A stretch of DNA of 64,000 nt from Nepenthes gracilis (GCA_033239525.1 BSYO01000016.1:7017045-7081044); one strand, 5' to 3'. Positions 47,101-54,789 are shown, numbered from the stretch's first letter. Numbers and translations: made by a program. Notes: generated by a model from the sequence alone, not told the origin.

Positions 47101-49391
47101 TTGCTAGGTCTCTTATATATATCTAGTCAAATGGATATGGTACCTCAGTTTTTTATTAGCCAGATCAATATGTTTATCACAATTAACATATTTTTAGCTC
47201 TAAGAAATCTGCATTTGTGATCTCGTATAGTTTTCTTTTCCAACATCCTTTCGAGGTTTCCCTGATCGTTTTTGCAAACCTGCCCCATGGTAATAAGGCC
47301 TCATCTTTTGTCTTGGCCGAAGTGACAAAAGTCATATTGAACCCCTGAATATGTTCAAAAATCTCAGCATTTTACTTCCCATTTCTTTCAATCCCCCAGT
47401 TCTAGTCAAAAAAGGGTCAACTCAAGAATCTTACTCTAAAGCAATCTTTGGAGTTTTCTAGCCTCCAGGTATGTCATATCGACTATCGGGCTCATAAAAA
47501 AGTCCAAATAAAAAGGACCCCTAGATAACATTGATTGATAAGAAAGCCATCATTCTCTTGTAAGCAATGATTTCTTGATTAATGACTGGATAATCGATGA
47601 CAACTCATCCCTTCAAATCTCATTCAAAAGAAAGTACGACCACACAATCAACATTAGACATGAGAACATCATTTTGTTCCCCTCAACACTTCCCAATGTC
47701 TTTGATGATTGGACTTCAACAAAGCACCCAAGTGAAAGAGTAGATAGCCTCAAGACCCTAATGATACACTTGGAGATAGGATAGGGCCGATTTTGGCTTA
47801 GTGCACTACTTCTCCTATTTGGTTCCTAATGGCAAGGGTTTTTTTCTAGCTTTTTTAAAAAGTTCTCTAATATGGTCTATTTGAGAGAACTATTCTTTTC
47901 TATTTGTCAACGTCCAAGAAAAGCGAGTTGTTATATGTTGACTTATTTTTAGGTCATGTCATATCTATAAATGAGATTCTAATTAAGCATTTTTATTTTT
48001 TTATCTATACGAGTCAGTCTTTGTCCAATTAAAATGCAGTCAATTCCTACAATTATACCTTCACTAATATTATGCCACTGCTGCCAACTTGACCAGCAGA
48101 CCAGTAGTACTCTTCTTCTTTTCTATGCCAAGAGTCTTTCTCCTTGCTTCATTTGCTTTGTTTCTATCTAAATCATTATATTTACACACCCTATAGATAG
48201 CTGATAGGCTTTTATATGCAAATGACTCCAACAAAAAATAAAATAATATGGAGAAAGGTAAAGCAAAGATGACAATATATTAACACACCCAACATTATTA
48301 GCTCATAGGCTTTTTATACGCACACACTTTCCTTCAAAAAGGAATGAAATAATAGGGGAAAAGGAAAATCTAAAAAAATGACAATGAACATGTCTTGCTA
48401 TTCTTGCTCACACAAGAACATGAAAAAAATGTGAAACTAACAAGTATCAAACATCATATGCATAAATTTAAGATTTCACATATCCTTGAGAAATGGTAAA
48501 TCACTCTAGGTCATAAGGGAAGCCATACCTTTGAGGATCCTCGGCAACCATTTGTTTCAAAGTTCCATCTCGGTGGCACAAGTCTACAGCAGCTCTAACA
48601 TCTTTGTACATACTAGCATAACTGCAACCAGTATTGCAAAAAATTCCTCAAAACAAATGGATAGCTGCAAATATCTATAAGGATAGCTTGGTGCACAAGA
48701 CTTTTTGTTGCAAGCTTAGGTGAGAGCCATATGGATGTAGCCTTACCTCTACATTGTTAAGAGACTATTTCAGTGACTTGAACTCATATCTTCAAAGTCA
48801 CATTAGAACAGTCTTATTGCAACAAGACTCATCCCCATAGCTAACAATATCTATCATTTATTAAAATATCTTTAAACTATAACTCTATTCTATACCTTTA
48901 GTTTCCCTGACAGAGAATACTGAACATCAAATAGAAGTTCCTTAAAAGCATGTCAATAGAGGTAACTTACTCAGCTCCAGCTATGACTTTGCCAGGCTTG
49001 TTGTCCTTAAAGTCAACCAGTTGAGCAAATAAGTAGGCTTCGGCAAGGGAAAAGAGGGTATCAATGAGAGCATAGTCAGGCTCATCAAAAGAATCTCTTA
49101 TCAAAGTATTCCCATAGGTTGCAACTTTTTCTTCCTTTAACATCTCTCTGAACCCATGATATGCTACCTTCACATATTTGTGACGATCCATCTGTTGGAC
49201 ACAAAGATGAGTAAATGACATTTCCCTAAGCAGGATCAAGGGTTCTTAAAGTTTACAGAATCATGAAGTGGAGATCCAAAACCATAGAAATTAGTTCATT
49301 CATTGAGACCAACCTTCAAAATGTTGCCTCTCTTCTTATCAAGAACCAGGCCCCTTACCATATATTTCCAATCAAATGACCACTCAAGCAA
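8009..49391 (-). CDS. 5'-nucleotidase domain protein (HAD-IG family), 15 exons, 5' end outside window
   Basis: Fifteen exons joined by GT-AG introns give one frame of 1329 nt (442 codons plus stop). Exons in transcript order: 49314-49391, 48971-49191, 48529-48621, 44101-44184, 38952-39068, 36661-36766, 36511-36573, 36314-36367, 31649-31706, 30311-30387, 28718-28788, 27729-27789, 26862-26921, 26082-26144, 8009-8131. The product matches plant 5'-nucleotidase domain proteins (PF05761), cytosolic HAD phosphohydrolases related to purine 5'-nucleotidase NT5C2. Visible are HAD motif II (FLVTNS), the motif III lysine (GSAKP) and motif IV (GDHIYGD), then a charged helical, coiled-coil-like stretch and the conserved C-terminal segment with SPDKYYR. 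The N-terminus with the nucleophile DxDxT motif is not found up to 64000; family members of about 600 residues imply roughly 150-200 missing residues. Substrate specificity is inferred from the family only. Introns run from 87 bp to about 18 kb, and the largest hold retrotransposons. Confidence 0.93.
8987..9785 (+). repeat. LTR-like repeat C1
   Basis: Starts TGTTGGAATAG. Positions about 9250-9780 align with 25310-25865 in the same orientation, sharing gatataaaag/ctatataaat TATA-like sequence, acacaacaaaacaaa, gaaggaggagaagaggaagag and a U5-like end (gttttgagaagg...catatgat). It stops abruptly at about 9785. Confidence 0.65.
9786..10008 (-). mobile_element. Probable 3' LTR fragment of minus-strand gypsy
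   Basis: AG-rich then AT-rich sequence downstream (minus strand) of a gypsy polyprotein C-terminus; position suggests its 3' LTR or untranslated end. No second copy was found, so this is positional inference. Confidence 0.3.
10009..10260 (-). pseudogene. C-terminal end of gypsy polyprotein
   Basis: Minus strand, ignoring one frame break: [18 protein letters not shown], then TYHLEDKD-like sequence. It matches the chromodomain-proximal tail of plant Ty3/gypsy polyproteins (EEATWED...FPSFHLEDKV), followed by a Gln/Ser/Thr-rich tail. The reverse transcriptase and integrase of this element are not found next to it. Confidence 0.6.
10262..10700 (+). repeat. LTR of plus-strand gypsy, 5' copy
   Basis: Aligns with 16768-17150: atttatg.a.tgagat.tgattt, gattttatttattttca, actaattaggaatt.at, then tgtttctcc and a pyrimidine-rich block. 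Same orientation, about 6.5 kb apart. Confidence 0.65.
10701..12150. other. Leader-side sequence of gypsy element, unassigned
   Basis: Between the 5' LTR and the first gag similarity. Holds the MITE-like inverted repeat at 11259-11403. The small ORFs at 10800-11247 and 11537-11812 show no known domain. Confidence 0.3.
11259..11403. mobile_element. MITE-like inverted repeat, about 145 bp
   Basis: Two arms of about 62 bp are imperfect reverse complements: the left has ggctc...attaaaagtcaaaaaata and the right has tattttttgacttttaat...gagcc, with a short spacer. Both ends read TA-GGCTC / GAGCC-TA, fitting a TA target duplication as in Tc1/Mariner (Stowaway-like) MITEs. The terminal motif is not the usual CTCCCTCC, so the family is open. 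Confidence 0.65.
12420..12960 (+). pseudogene. Gypsy gag remnant
   Basis: Translation across frames gives [29 protein letters not shown], then [20 protein letters not shown] and [10 protein letters not shown], the usual retrotransposon gag (PF03732-type) pattern. No intact frame. Confidence 0.7.
13950..15040 (+). pseudogene. Gypsy reverse transcriptase/RNase H remnant
   Basis: Shows [27 protein letters not shown], then [19 protein letters not shown] and [14 protein letters not shown], followed by RNase H-like SFSEKLNDT. Catalytic YxDD is eroded. Non-functional. Confidence 0.75.
15630..16350 (+). pseudogene. Gypsy integrase remnant
   Basis: [20 protein letters not shown], then [17 protein letters not shown], and near 16150-16330 the post-core [16 protein letters not shown] segment. 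Interrupted by stops. Confidence 0.65.
16768..17150 (+). repeat. LTR of plus-strand gypsy, 3' copy
   Basis: Counterpart of 10262-10700. A purine-rich stretch precedes it (about 16735-16765). It runs into a pyrimidine-rich block and a tandem duplication. Confidence 0.65.
17141..17548 (+). repeat. Tandem duplication, 204-bp period
   Basis: Two copies, 17141-17344 and 17345-17548, differ at few sites (for example atttgagctcctt, ggagttaagggatgctgattct, ctatagggttgtaattcttc). Lies at the end of the 3' LTR, next to the minus-strand gypsy protease region. Confidence 0.85.
17590..18110 (-). pseudogene. Gypsy protease-region remnant
   Basis: Minus strand: VSVLALLQ, then [20 protein letters not shown], matching the LIDSGSTHNFLDP aspartic protease core of gypsy elements with the catalytic DSG lost. 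It ends at 17590, where the plus-strand gypsy material begins. Confidence 0.65.
18111..19137 (-). pseudogene. Gypsy gag remnant, minus strand
   Basis: 18116-18439 gives [27 protein letters not shown], and at the end [14 protein letters not shown], the start of the CCHC zinc knuckle. Upstream, 18900-19135 encodes [19 protein letters not shown]. Together with 10009-10260 this seems to be one element split by the plus-strand gypsy, with its pol core missing. Confidence 0.75.
19138..19770 (+). repeat. Solo-LTR-like sequence
   Basis: Begins TGTCATGG and contains a TATA box (tttctatataaagag, about 19475) and a U5-like end with gtatttcctgtaaaggttg. No partner copy in the window. It directly abuts the minus-strand gag remnant. 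Confidence 0.4.
19771..20449. other. Unassigned intron sequence
   Basis: No domain recognised. A minus-strand ORF at 20040-20408 has no known motif. Confidence 0.3.
20450..20479 (+). other. G-rich tract
   Basis: Runs of 6, 10 and 7 G within 30 bases, in an otherwise AT-rich region. Could form a G-quadruplex; could also be a sequencing or assembly artefact. Confidence 0.6.
20900..21089 (+). repeat. Possible LTR end (U5-like)
   Basis: Reads gttaagaggtttttgcctag...ggggttttcctccg...ctttatcgcacttt, typical of a copia LTR 3' end upstream of gag. No match to the sequence after 24836 was seen. Confidence 0.35.
21334..21692 (+). pseudogene. Copia gag remnant with two zinc knuckles
   Basis: [20 protein letters not shown], then in a second frame [14 protein letters not shown] and [14 protein letters not shown]. 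The first knuckle has Tyr for the last Cys and the second has Trp for Gly. One frameshift separates the parts. Confidence 0.75.
22440..23150 (+). pseudogene. Copia integrase remnant
   Basis: [20 protein letters not shown], then [21 protein letters not shown], [20 protein letters not shown], and [15 protein letters not shown]. Frames shift several times. Confidence 0.75.
23460..24800 (+). pseudogene. Copia reverse transcriptase and RNase H remnant
   Basis: YKWVYTIKL, then [35 protein letters not shown], and RNase H with [24 protein letters not shown] and the C-terminal [17 protein letters not shown] and [11 protein letters not shown]. Non-functional. Confidence 0.75.
24836..25870 (+). repeat. 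LTR-like repeat C2
   Basis: Starts TGTCGATATG right after the copia purine tract. From about 25020, and clearly from 25310, to 25865 it aligns with 9080-9785 (C1) in the same orientation. Either C1 and C2 are the two LTRs of one copia element split by later gypsy insertions, or C2 is an LTR inserted next to the copia end. Confidence 0.6.
26082..26144 (-). CDS. Nucleotidase exon N
   Basis: 63 bp, 21 codons: starts [13 protein letters not shown], ends NSRFAHQ. Acceptor TCTCAG, donor GTTAGT. This is the last exon before the intron of about 18 kb. It lies about 210 bp from the end of the LTR-like repeat at 25870. Confidence 0.94.
26240..26465. repeat. GATAT/ATATC-rich interspersed repeat
   Basis: Dense in tatcagtatt, aatatcaat, gatattgatatt and tgatatattg words; similar blocks lie at 50525-50790 and 52120-52410. 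Resembles a degenerate interspersed repeat rather than simple sequence. Confidence 0.5.
26862..26921 (-). CDS. Nucleotidase exon M
   Basis: 60 bp, 20 codons: [20 protein letters not shown]. Acceptor TTGTCAG, donor GTTAGA. Gln/Arg-rich helical segment matching relatives that read HQQAQRE. Confidence 0.92.
27729..27789 (-). CDS. Nucleotidase exon L
   Basis: 61 bp: completes Lys, then [20 protein letters not shown] in phase 0. Acceptor AATGCAG, donor GTTTGG. Confidence 0.92.
28390..28410. other. Perfect GC hairpin
   Basis: Six C plus A, a seven-base loop, then T plus six G: a 7-bp stem in AT-rich intron DNA. Confidence 0.6.
28718..28788 (-). CDS. Nucleotidase exon K
   Basis: 71 bp: [20 protein letters not shown] then WSL and a split Lys codon. 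Acceptor CTTGCAG, donor GTAAGT. Rich in Arg, Lys, Glu and Leu, consistent with the coiled-coil segment of the family. Confidence 0.93.
30311..30387 (-). CDS. Nucleotidase exon J
   Basis: 77 bp. Completes a Gly codon then [20 protein letters not shown], ending DIRK in phase 0. Acceptor AAACAG, donor GTATGC. Start of the charged helical stretch that follows the catalytic core. Confidence 0.94.
31649..31706 (-). CDS. Nucleotidase exon I (HAD motif IV)
   Basis: 58 bp. Starts [19 protein letters not shown] and ends with a single leftover G. GDHIYGD is the HAD motif IV acidic pair that binds the catalytic magnesium ion. Acceptor GTAGTAG, donor GTAAAA. It sits 124 bp from the copia LTR that begins at 31831. 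Confidence 0.95.
31831..32061 (-). repeat. 3' LTR of the intronic copia
   Basis: 231 bp. Longer than the 5' LTR because the gttataattgtctttccaatt motif occurs three times in tandem. Confidence 0.8.
32160..32796 (-). pseudogene. Copia RNase H remnant
   Basis: [20 protein letters not shown], then [20 protein letters not shown] and [14 protein letters not shown]; further on SESEYRVMSAT. Asp of the RNase H core is present, but frameshifts and stops interrupt it. Confidence 0.8.
32797..33520 (-). pseudogene. Copia reverse transcriptase remnant
   Basis: The active-site region reads [13 protein letters not shown] (about 32970-33010), followed upstream by [13 protein letters not shown], a decayed YGLKQAPRAWF block. 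Broken by stops. Confidence 0.75.
33526..34160 (-). pseudogene. Copia integrase C-terminus and linker remnant
   Basis: [20 protein letters not shown] and [18 protein letters not shown] match the post-integrase GYS-K-Y block; 33526-33741 is the Ser/Pro-rich linker ending before the reverse transcriptase. The HHCC and DDE core are absent. Confidence 0.7.
34161..34590 (-). pseudogene. Copia gag remnant
   Basis: Starts [10 protein letters not shown] near 34590, one frameshift, then [17 protein letters not shown], and 34196-34405 with [29 protein letters not shown]. Typical copia gag (UBN2-type). No zinc knuckle found. Confidence 0.75.
35136..35335 (-). repeat. 5' LTR of the intronic copia
   Basis: About 200 bp; directly adjacent to the initiator-Met-type primer-binding site at 35124-35135. 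Confidence 0.8.
35336..36313 (-). other. Intron sequence 5' of the copia
   Basis: AT-rich intron. 35690-35760 is purine-rich; the open frames on either strand show no domain. Confidence 0.4.
36314..36367 (-). CDS. Nucleotidase exon H (54 bp)
   Basis: Smallest coding exon, 18 codons in phase 0: [18 protein letters not shown]. Acceptor TTGCAG, donor GTGATA. In relatives the equivalent segment directly precedes the VLYVGDH block, which here lies 4.6 kb away across a retrotransposon-bearing intron. Confidence 0.93.
36511..36573 (-). CDS. Nucleotidase exon G
   Basis: 63 bp, exactly 21 codons in phase 0: starts [10 protein letters not shown], ends NACQVFQ. Acceptor AAACAG, donor GTAGGT. The intron on its 5' side (36574-36660) is only 87 bp, near the minimum for plant introns. 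Confidence 0.93.
36661..36766 (-). CDS. Nucleotidase exon F (HAD motif III)
   Basis: 106 bp. Reads [19 protein letters not shown] then [17 protein letters not shown]. The Lys of SAKP is the HAD motif III lysine. Acceptor CATGCAG, donor GTTAGT. Confidence 0.95.
36767..38951 (-). other. Intron between exons E and F with solo LTR
   Basis: 2185 bp. Contains LTR copy B (about 37700-38870); the rest (36767-37690) shows nothing I recognise. Confidence 0.7.
37700..38870 (+). repeat. LTR copy B, solo-LTR-like
   Basis: Shares blocks with 360-600 and 5270-5660. Has a TATA-like gaaactataaaag (about 37828) and a purine-rich leader; ends near ccgtgcacttgtg. No gypsy coding sequence is next to it, so it is probably a solo LTR of about 1.2 kb. 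Confidence 0.55.
38952..39068 (-). CDS. Nucleotidase exon E
   Basis: 117 bp. Completes the Ser codon and continues [13 protein letters not shown]; the end is [11 protein letters not shown] with a split Ser codon. Acceptor ATTGCAG, donor GTTATT. The middle (around [14 protein letters not shown]) is the variable loop of the family and differs most from relatives. Confidence 0.94.
39069..44100 (-). other. Intron between exons D and E, 5032 bp
   Basis: AT-rich. Long T tracts near 39537-39560 and 42921-42946. A 93-codon minus-strand ORF at 39757-40038 and a 97-codon one at 43227-43520 have no recognised domain. No retrotransposon coding sequence seen. Confidence 0.6.
44101..44184 (-). CDS. Nucleotidase exon D (HAD motif II)
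   Basis: 84 bp. Completes an Arg codon, then [19 protein letters not shown] and RSTFLVTN. The Thr of FLVTNS is the HAD motif II residue that contacts the phosphoryl group; the Ser codon is split over the next intron. Donor GTAACA, acceptor TGTCAG. Confidence 0.95.
46024..46410. repeat. Diverged direct repeat pair, about 304 bp apart
   Basis: 46024-46105 and 46329-46410 share aaaatattagta, gttcatcc/gttcaccctcca, cctcc, gcacagat and aatccttt-type words in the same order. Confidence 0.6.
47252..47370 (-). pseudogene. rpl5: Mitochondrial rpl5-like fragment (probable NUMT)
   Basis: The minus strand encodes [20 protein letters not shown] then [11 protein letters not shown]. This resembles the C-terminal end of plant mitochondrial ribosomal protein L5 (FEIFEHIRGFN...VTSA..QDE), from memory. 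About 120 bp, no start, and the sequence before it no longer matches. Likely organelle DNA transferred to the nucleus. Confidence 0.5.
48185..48392. repeat. Diverged tandem duplication, about 108-bp period
   Basis: Both copies read acacaccc..., gct.ataggcttttata, then aaataata.ggg.aaagg and a.atgacaat. Confidence 0.65.
48529..48621 (-). CDS. Nucleotidase exon C
   Basis: 93 bp. The first base completes an Asp codon from the previous exon, then [16 protein letters not shown] and [12 protein letters not shown] follow. Donor GTATGG, acceptor TTGCAG. Highly conserved in plant members of the family. Confidence 0.95.
48971..49191 (-). CDS. Nucleotidase exon B
   Basis: 221 bp, the largest exon. It starts MDRHKYVKV after the acceptor TTGGACACAG-type junction ...CAACAG and ends at a GTAAGT donor with two leftover bases (GA). 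Contains the family-typical stretches [29 protein letters not shown] and [10 protein letters not shown]. The 122-bp intron before it is one of the two shortest large-gene introns here and is free of repeats. Confidence 0.95.
49314..49391 (-). CDS. Nucleotidase exon A (first exon in window)
   Basis: 78 bp, 26 codons, starting LLEWSFDW and ending RGNILK. The acceptor is TTTGCAG and the donor GTTGGT. It begins in phase 0, so an upstream coding exon must exist. I found no homologous upstream exon between 49392 and 64000. This exon lies in the N-terminal half of the family alignment, after the catalytic DxDxT region. Confidence 0.93.
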
Positions 49392-50524
49392 CTGCAAAGA
49401 AAAGTCATAACCAAGAATGAGAAAAACTATATCTAAAATGAGACAGCATAATATCGTTGCCCATTTAATCTGGAATAATATTTTTAAGAAGGGCAATTTT
49501 ATATATTTCTGCCAAATCCTGTCATTTCACAACCTAAAAAATTTAATAACCAACTTCAAGGGACCAAGAAAAAGTAAGGGTTTCTTCTCTGAATCAAAGA
49601 AATCAAACTGCAAATGCATAACAATGCTACAACTAGATGGAATTATGCTATCATAAGACTCCACTGTCATGACATAATGTCCTCAAATCCCATAGCCAAC
49701 AGAGAAGGAAAAAACAAAACACAAGATCCCACTGGATTTGGTACTTAAAAGTGTGTAAATTGATAACCATCCCCATATTATGCAAGCACCTACGAATGTA
49801 CTTCCATTGGTACCAATTACAACTTATTAATTAACATGGATTTTGCAAGACCACAAAATATAAGACTTAACATGTATTGAGAGGTCATAGGACTACAACA
49901 TGTAAATTTCCCGCTTTGGGAACTCATGTTTCTAATAAATTCAATATGTAAAGATTCCCAACTAAAATTTGGAAATTCGGTTCCTCTTCTCCTTACAACA
50001 AGAATATGATTTTCAACAGGACTAATTAAAGACATTACACGAACAGAAACGTCCTCTTTAGTAGTAGTCTAAGAAGTATGGATAGAGGCACAACATATGA
50101 GTATGACACTAATACAACAATACAATATTTCTCTAAACATTTGGACACAAAACTTTGTAGACACGTTAACTAAAATTCATAATTTTTCATTATTGGATCA
50201 TAATTGATCAAACAACAACCATTTACACAAAATTATCAATCCATACTCCACTTTGCACTTTCTAATTGCCTTAAGATATTTATTTGTAAAAAAAACTCTT
50301 GAACAAGCAATTCACAAAAGAAAAAAGAGGCAAGGACATTCAGAAACCATTACAATGCAGAATTATAAATGCAACACCATGACAACCCCTATGCTTGCTA
50401 ATGGTCACGCAACACTACTATGCTACTATTTGCAACTGAAAGAAAAACAAAAAGGGAAAAACAATCAACCAAACACCCAACTACAACACAAAGTAGAGAG
50501 ATAGGGCCATAAGTATGGGTAGCA

Positions 50525-50790
50525 TATCACGATATATCAGTTGATGCAACCCATGTGTATTGGTCATTCCTCTTTTGCTTACATTTGCTTCTTAGAAGCC
50601 TGAATTCATATATTTTAAATATATCTAATCTTCTAATTAAACTAAATCTACATTCTTGTAGAAGTATTATACATGTATAGATCAAAAGTTTTTGGATTTT
50701 TCAATAATTTAGAAGGATATCAAGTTTACTTTTGATAAATACTGATATAGTCATAGCTGATATTGATACTAGAACATAGTCTAATGCATT
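50525..50790. repeat. GATAT-rich repeat, second copy
   Basis: Contains cacgatatatcagttgatgcaaccca and actgatatagtcatagctgatattgatact; same word usage as 26240-26465. Confidence 0.4.
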
Positions 50791-52119
50791 GTTGTGTTGA
50801 GTAGTTGGATCAAAGCACATCCCATAATGTAATCCATGGCACACACAGAAACATGGATAACAAGAGAAGAAAAAAAAAGACAAAAACAAAGAAACAAAGC
50901 TGGGGCATTCTTTATAACATGTATGGAGATAAATTGATCATCAAAGATAAACAAAGAGAAAACAACTACCACATCTCTGTCACTGACCACCGCAGTGAGC
51001 TCCTTTTGAGCCATCACTACAAGCTTGCCTGATTGTCAGCCCTATCTCTTCTATATCAAGCTATTTCCTCACGTATGGATTTATCATAAATGACATCCAA
51101 CTATATTCATTTCTTTCATCTTAGCCTTATATTTTGCTAATTACTAAGTCACCTAATATTTAATCTTCATCAATTGCTCCATTTCCATATATTCAAAACC
51201 ATAACATTAGCAAAAACATTTGAGTACGTCCCTAAAGTGTTTGAATCAACACAAAAATGAAAATTCTTATGAATATCCCACAAGTTTCAAAGTGTTCGAA
51301 GTGTGGCTATGTTTGACACACATCAGATACTGACACACTAGTCCGGCGAGTCAATGCTTAGGGTCAGTCAAGAGTTCATTATCCCACTTGAAAAGTTAAA
51401 AAATGTAGAGAACAAACAATAGGTAGAAAAAGAACACTAAACTAAACAAATTCTTTTTCCAATGAGTAGGGGTTGACAAGAACAAAAACAATACAATATA
51501 ATATATTAAGAAAAAATTGCTAATAATTTTTTTTATCGAACTCGAGTTCTCATTAAGCAAGATTGGCTTCATGGCCTACAGTACTATGATTGCCTTTACC
51601 TATTATTGATTTCACTCCTTACAATTGGCTAGAATAACTTATAATTTCTTTAAATATTTGTGGCATGAACTCTCTTAGCTGATTCTATTTAGTTCTTCTC
51701 CTCCAGCTTTTAGCCAGGGCAAATAATGCCTCAAATCAAAATTAGGTTTATTGCTTGTAACTTGAAACATTAAAAAGTTTAATAATAGTCTCTATACAGT
51801 GGATAGCTCAATGCACTATGCCTCTTGTATTGAAGGCTTGGGAAAGGTCAAAAGTACTAAGCCTACTCTTACATCATAGAGAAATTGTTTCGATAGTTTG
51901 AATTAGTGTTATAAGTGTACAACAATAATTTAAACTTGGAAGTTCACATAACCTTACATCATAACCAAATGAAATTGAAAAACATTAAAAGATAAAATAA
52001 CTTGTTCCAATTACCTAAAGATGAAATAAAAATTTGCAATGATAAAACTATGCAAAAAATATCCATCTCCTTATAAACCGTTTTCACTTAGATTATAAAC
52101 TGTGTCAAAGACACGTGAG

Positions 52120-52410
52120 TATAGATGCAAATATCTTGTAAATTTCAGCTAATATACATCAATATCGAGCCCCTGATATCATATTTTTAAATATCGCAAT
52201 AATATCACAATATGTTACCGTGTAAGTGCTACAACATGATATATTGACCGGTGTAAAAAATATCTAATGATATACCCAATATATCAATTAATACAATCGT
52301 GTTAGCAAAAAATTATCAAATTTTTTTTCCTTTCAATAAATTTGACATCGATACATATTGCCCAATATGTTTTACACCAATATGGCTACAACCAATACGA
52401 TATTGACATT
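52120..52410. repeat. GATAT-rich repeat, third copy
   Basis: Contains aatatcgcaataatatcacaatatg, tgatatattgaccgg and gacatcgatacatattg. The longest and best example of this repeat type here. Confidence 0.5.
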
Positions 52411-52599
52411 TTTATCCATGCACAAGATTCATTGAAAAGATTGAATAGGGTCAATAATTTAGATCATCTTATAATTGTCAACATTGTATAATTTTGCATG
52501 ACCACCCATAATCAAAGAATTCAAATGCAGTCATTAGATCACCAACATCTCTTTCTACTAATCTAAAATATCTACCACCAGTTTTGATGTGTACCTCAA

Positions 52600-53362
52600 A
52601 CCTTGATAATAATGTCTGCCTAGACGAACAATCGGATATGTTTATCTAGATATTGCACACTGTAATGGCAAACAAGAGATCAAATAATATGGGATTTACT
52701 CTTCGATATATCCTCTGACACTTCAGTTAAAAATTTTTCCAAGAAACAAATAGGAAAGTTGTAGGGAAATGAGGATGTGTGACAATGGAAGATGAAAGAC
52801 TTGCCTTCATAAATTGTTGAGTTTTAAGTGACAAGAGACTAGGGCTTTGCACTTGTTCTTCAAATGTTTTCTTCTCTCTCTCTCTCTCTGTTTTTTTTTT
52901 TTTTGATCCTCCTCCTTCTATTTTGAGGGGAAGTGGCGTATTTATAATCTTATTGCCCATCGGTGACGATTTTCTGAAGAGGAATGATTGTCCATCATCT
53001 GCACCATTATTCTTACTAAGAACTAAATAGTTAGCTATTAATATACTTTAACTTAATTCATATCCGTTAAACATATTAACTGCTTGCTTAATTTACCTGG
53101 CCAATTAAGATAATCCTTGGGCTCATTTAACCATTCAACAGGGTAGACTACACAATTTAATTTATCGTCTGGCCATTCGGAATTTCGGCCTTTTGTATGC
53201 CCGTTAGCCGGACTGCTCGGCTATTCAGTAATTCAGATATTCGGTCAAATTCCTTTCTAATCTATATTCAACAATTTGGCTGATTCATACCTTTTCACGA
53301 GATTGTCATTGATAGGCCTCACATGTCACCAAGTCAGGTCAACCTTAATTTAGGTGACACCA
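52600..53362 (-). repeat. 3' LTR of the Tat element
   Basis: Contains a minus-strand TATAAATA box near 52937-52944 and a CT dinucleotide run (about 52871-52888) next to a T tract. Confidence 0.85.
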
Positions 53363-54789
53363 AGCACTAGCCCCTCTTACTTTGAGGTTGAATTTAAACT
53401 TCAAGTATGTTAGAAAAAATCTGAGTGGTCTGCTTTAAACATTGTCTGAATGCTTCTTTCCAATAGAATCTTAACCAATGCTCATTCATTGTCATCTAGT
53501 CTTATCAGTCAGTGTCTGATTTTCTACATCTTGATAAAGATTCTTTGACTATTTGATTGCTTTTCTTTACTTCAAAATGTATCATTTTATAGCTCATTTT
53601 TTTGCTATAAAAAAACTACTCTCATTCGATCTTTATCCAAATTCTAAATCTCAATAACTGATAGAGTTTCTTATGCTTTGTAGATTGAAGGGAAGAGAGT
53701 TCAATAGGATGCTTTGGCTTTCCTTTGAAAAGTATCTCTAAAGCCTATCTTAATTACCTTCTATTATATAGAAAACCATCTCGGTTTTCATCTTATACAC
53801 AACATCCTAAACCGGACTGATTTTTCATCTAGGCAGTTCTCTTGATGCCTTATACCATCCATTGTGGGATATCTAGGCTCCTATCGGACTTTTGGTGGAA
53901 TCATCCAGTTCAATGTCTCTCAACTCTTGTGCCATGATATCTTCGTTAGCTTAATATTAATCAGCTGAAGTCGTTTGACTAGATGCTAAATTTAAGAGAT
54001 AGGATGAATCTTCTAAATACACTACATCTTCTGCTAAGATTTATGCCTTTCTTCTTTTTCCTTCAAATTGTTCAGTTTAACATTTCTCATGTATCTTGTA
54101 CATGAATTTGTCCAAAACATGAAAGAACTTTTATTTTCGCATTTAGAATATAATTGTTAATAAATTCCTTTCGTATTCTAAACTTGTATTTATCCATATG
54201 GGATTGTAAGTCATCAAAACTTTAGAGTAATCAAGCTATCTGAATGAAAATTTTCTTCAATCATTGATCTTGATTCTTTGGAGTTATCAGATACAAAGTC
54301 AACATAAATTTAATAGCTCAAATTGGATTTCCGATAGTTCGTCCTTCAAACAAATTGAGACCCTTAATTGAATAACTTGAATTCAAATTATAAGGACATA
54401 CCAAATTTGGTTCTTAAGGCAAGTCACACTTCTTGAGTGTCATCTTTTGATATGACGTCAAAGTTATAATAACTTCTATAACCAAAATGACTTGTGTATG
54501 GCACATTTAATGCAACAATAGGCAGTTTGCAAATTGAGCCATTGTTTTAATTATTTTAATACACAGCATTTCAGCTTTAAGTTAAGTGGGAGACATTTCA
54601 TCATCTAGTTAATGCTGGGAGAGCAACGTGTCATTTGGATTAGCGTTGTTTAAAACGTATCATTTCCAATTTCGGTTGCCCTTCAAATTCCAACTTCTTT
54701 CATTTTTCTTTTAAACTCTAACTGCTCCTTTATTTTTCGTTAAAGAGCGAATCTCCTAGTTTCTCTACTTTTCTTGCTTTCAATCTCTC

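Larger units (their letters stand above)
44185..48528 (-). other. Intron between exons C and D, 4344 bp
   Basis: Contains an rpl5-like fragment (47252-47370), a direct repeat pair near 46024 and 46329, and a tandem pair near 48185 and 48293. A 102-codon minus-strand ORF at 45599-45907 is unassigned. Confidence 0.6.
49392..52599 (-). other. Upstream intron, part before the Tat element
   Basis: No nucleotidase exon found. Contains GATAT-rich repeats (50525-50790, 52120-52410). Open frames at 50701-51032 are chance. Confidence 0.6.
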
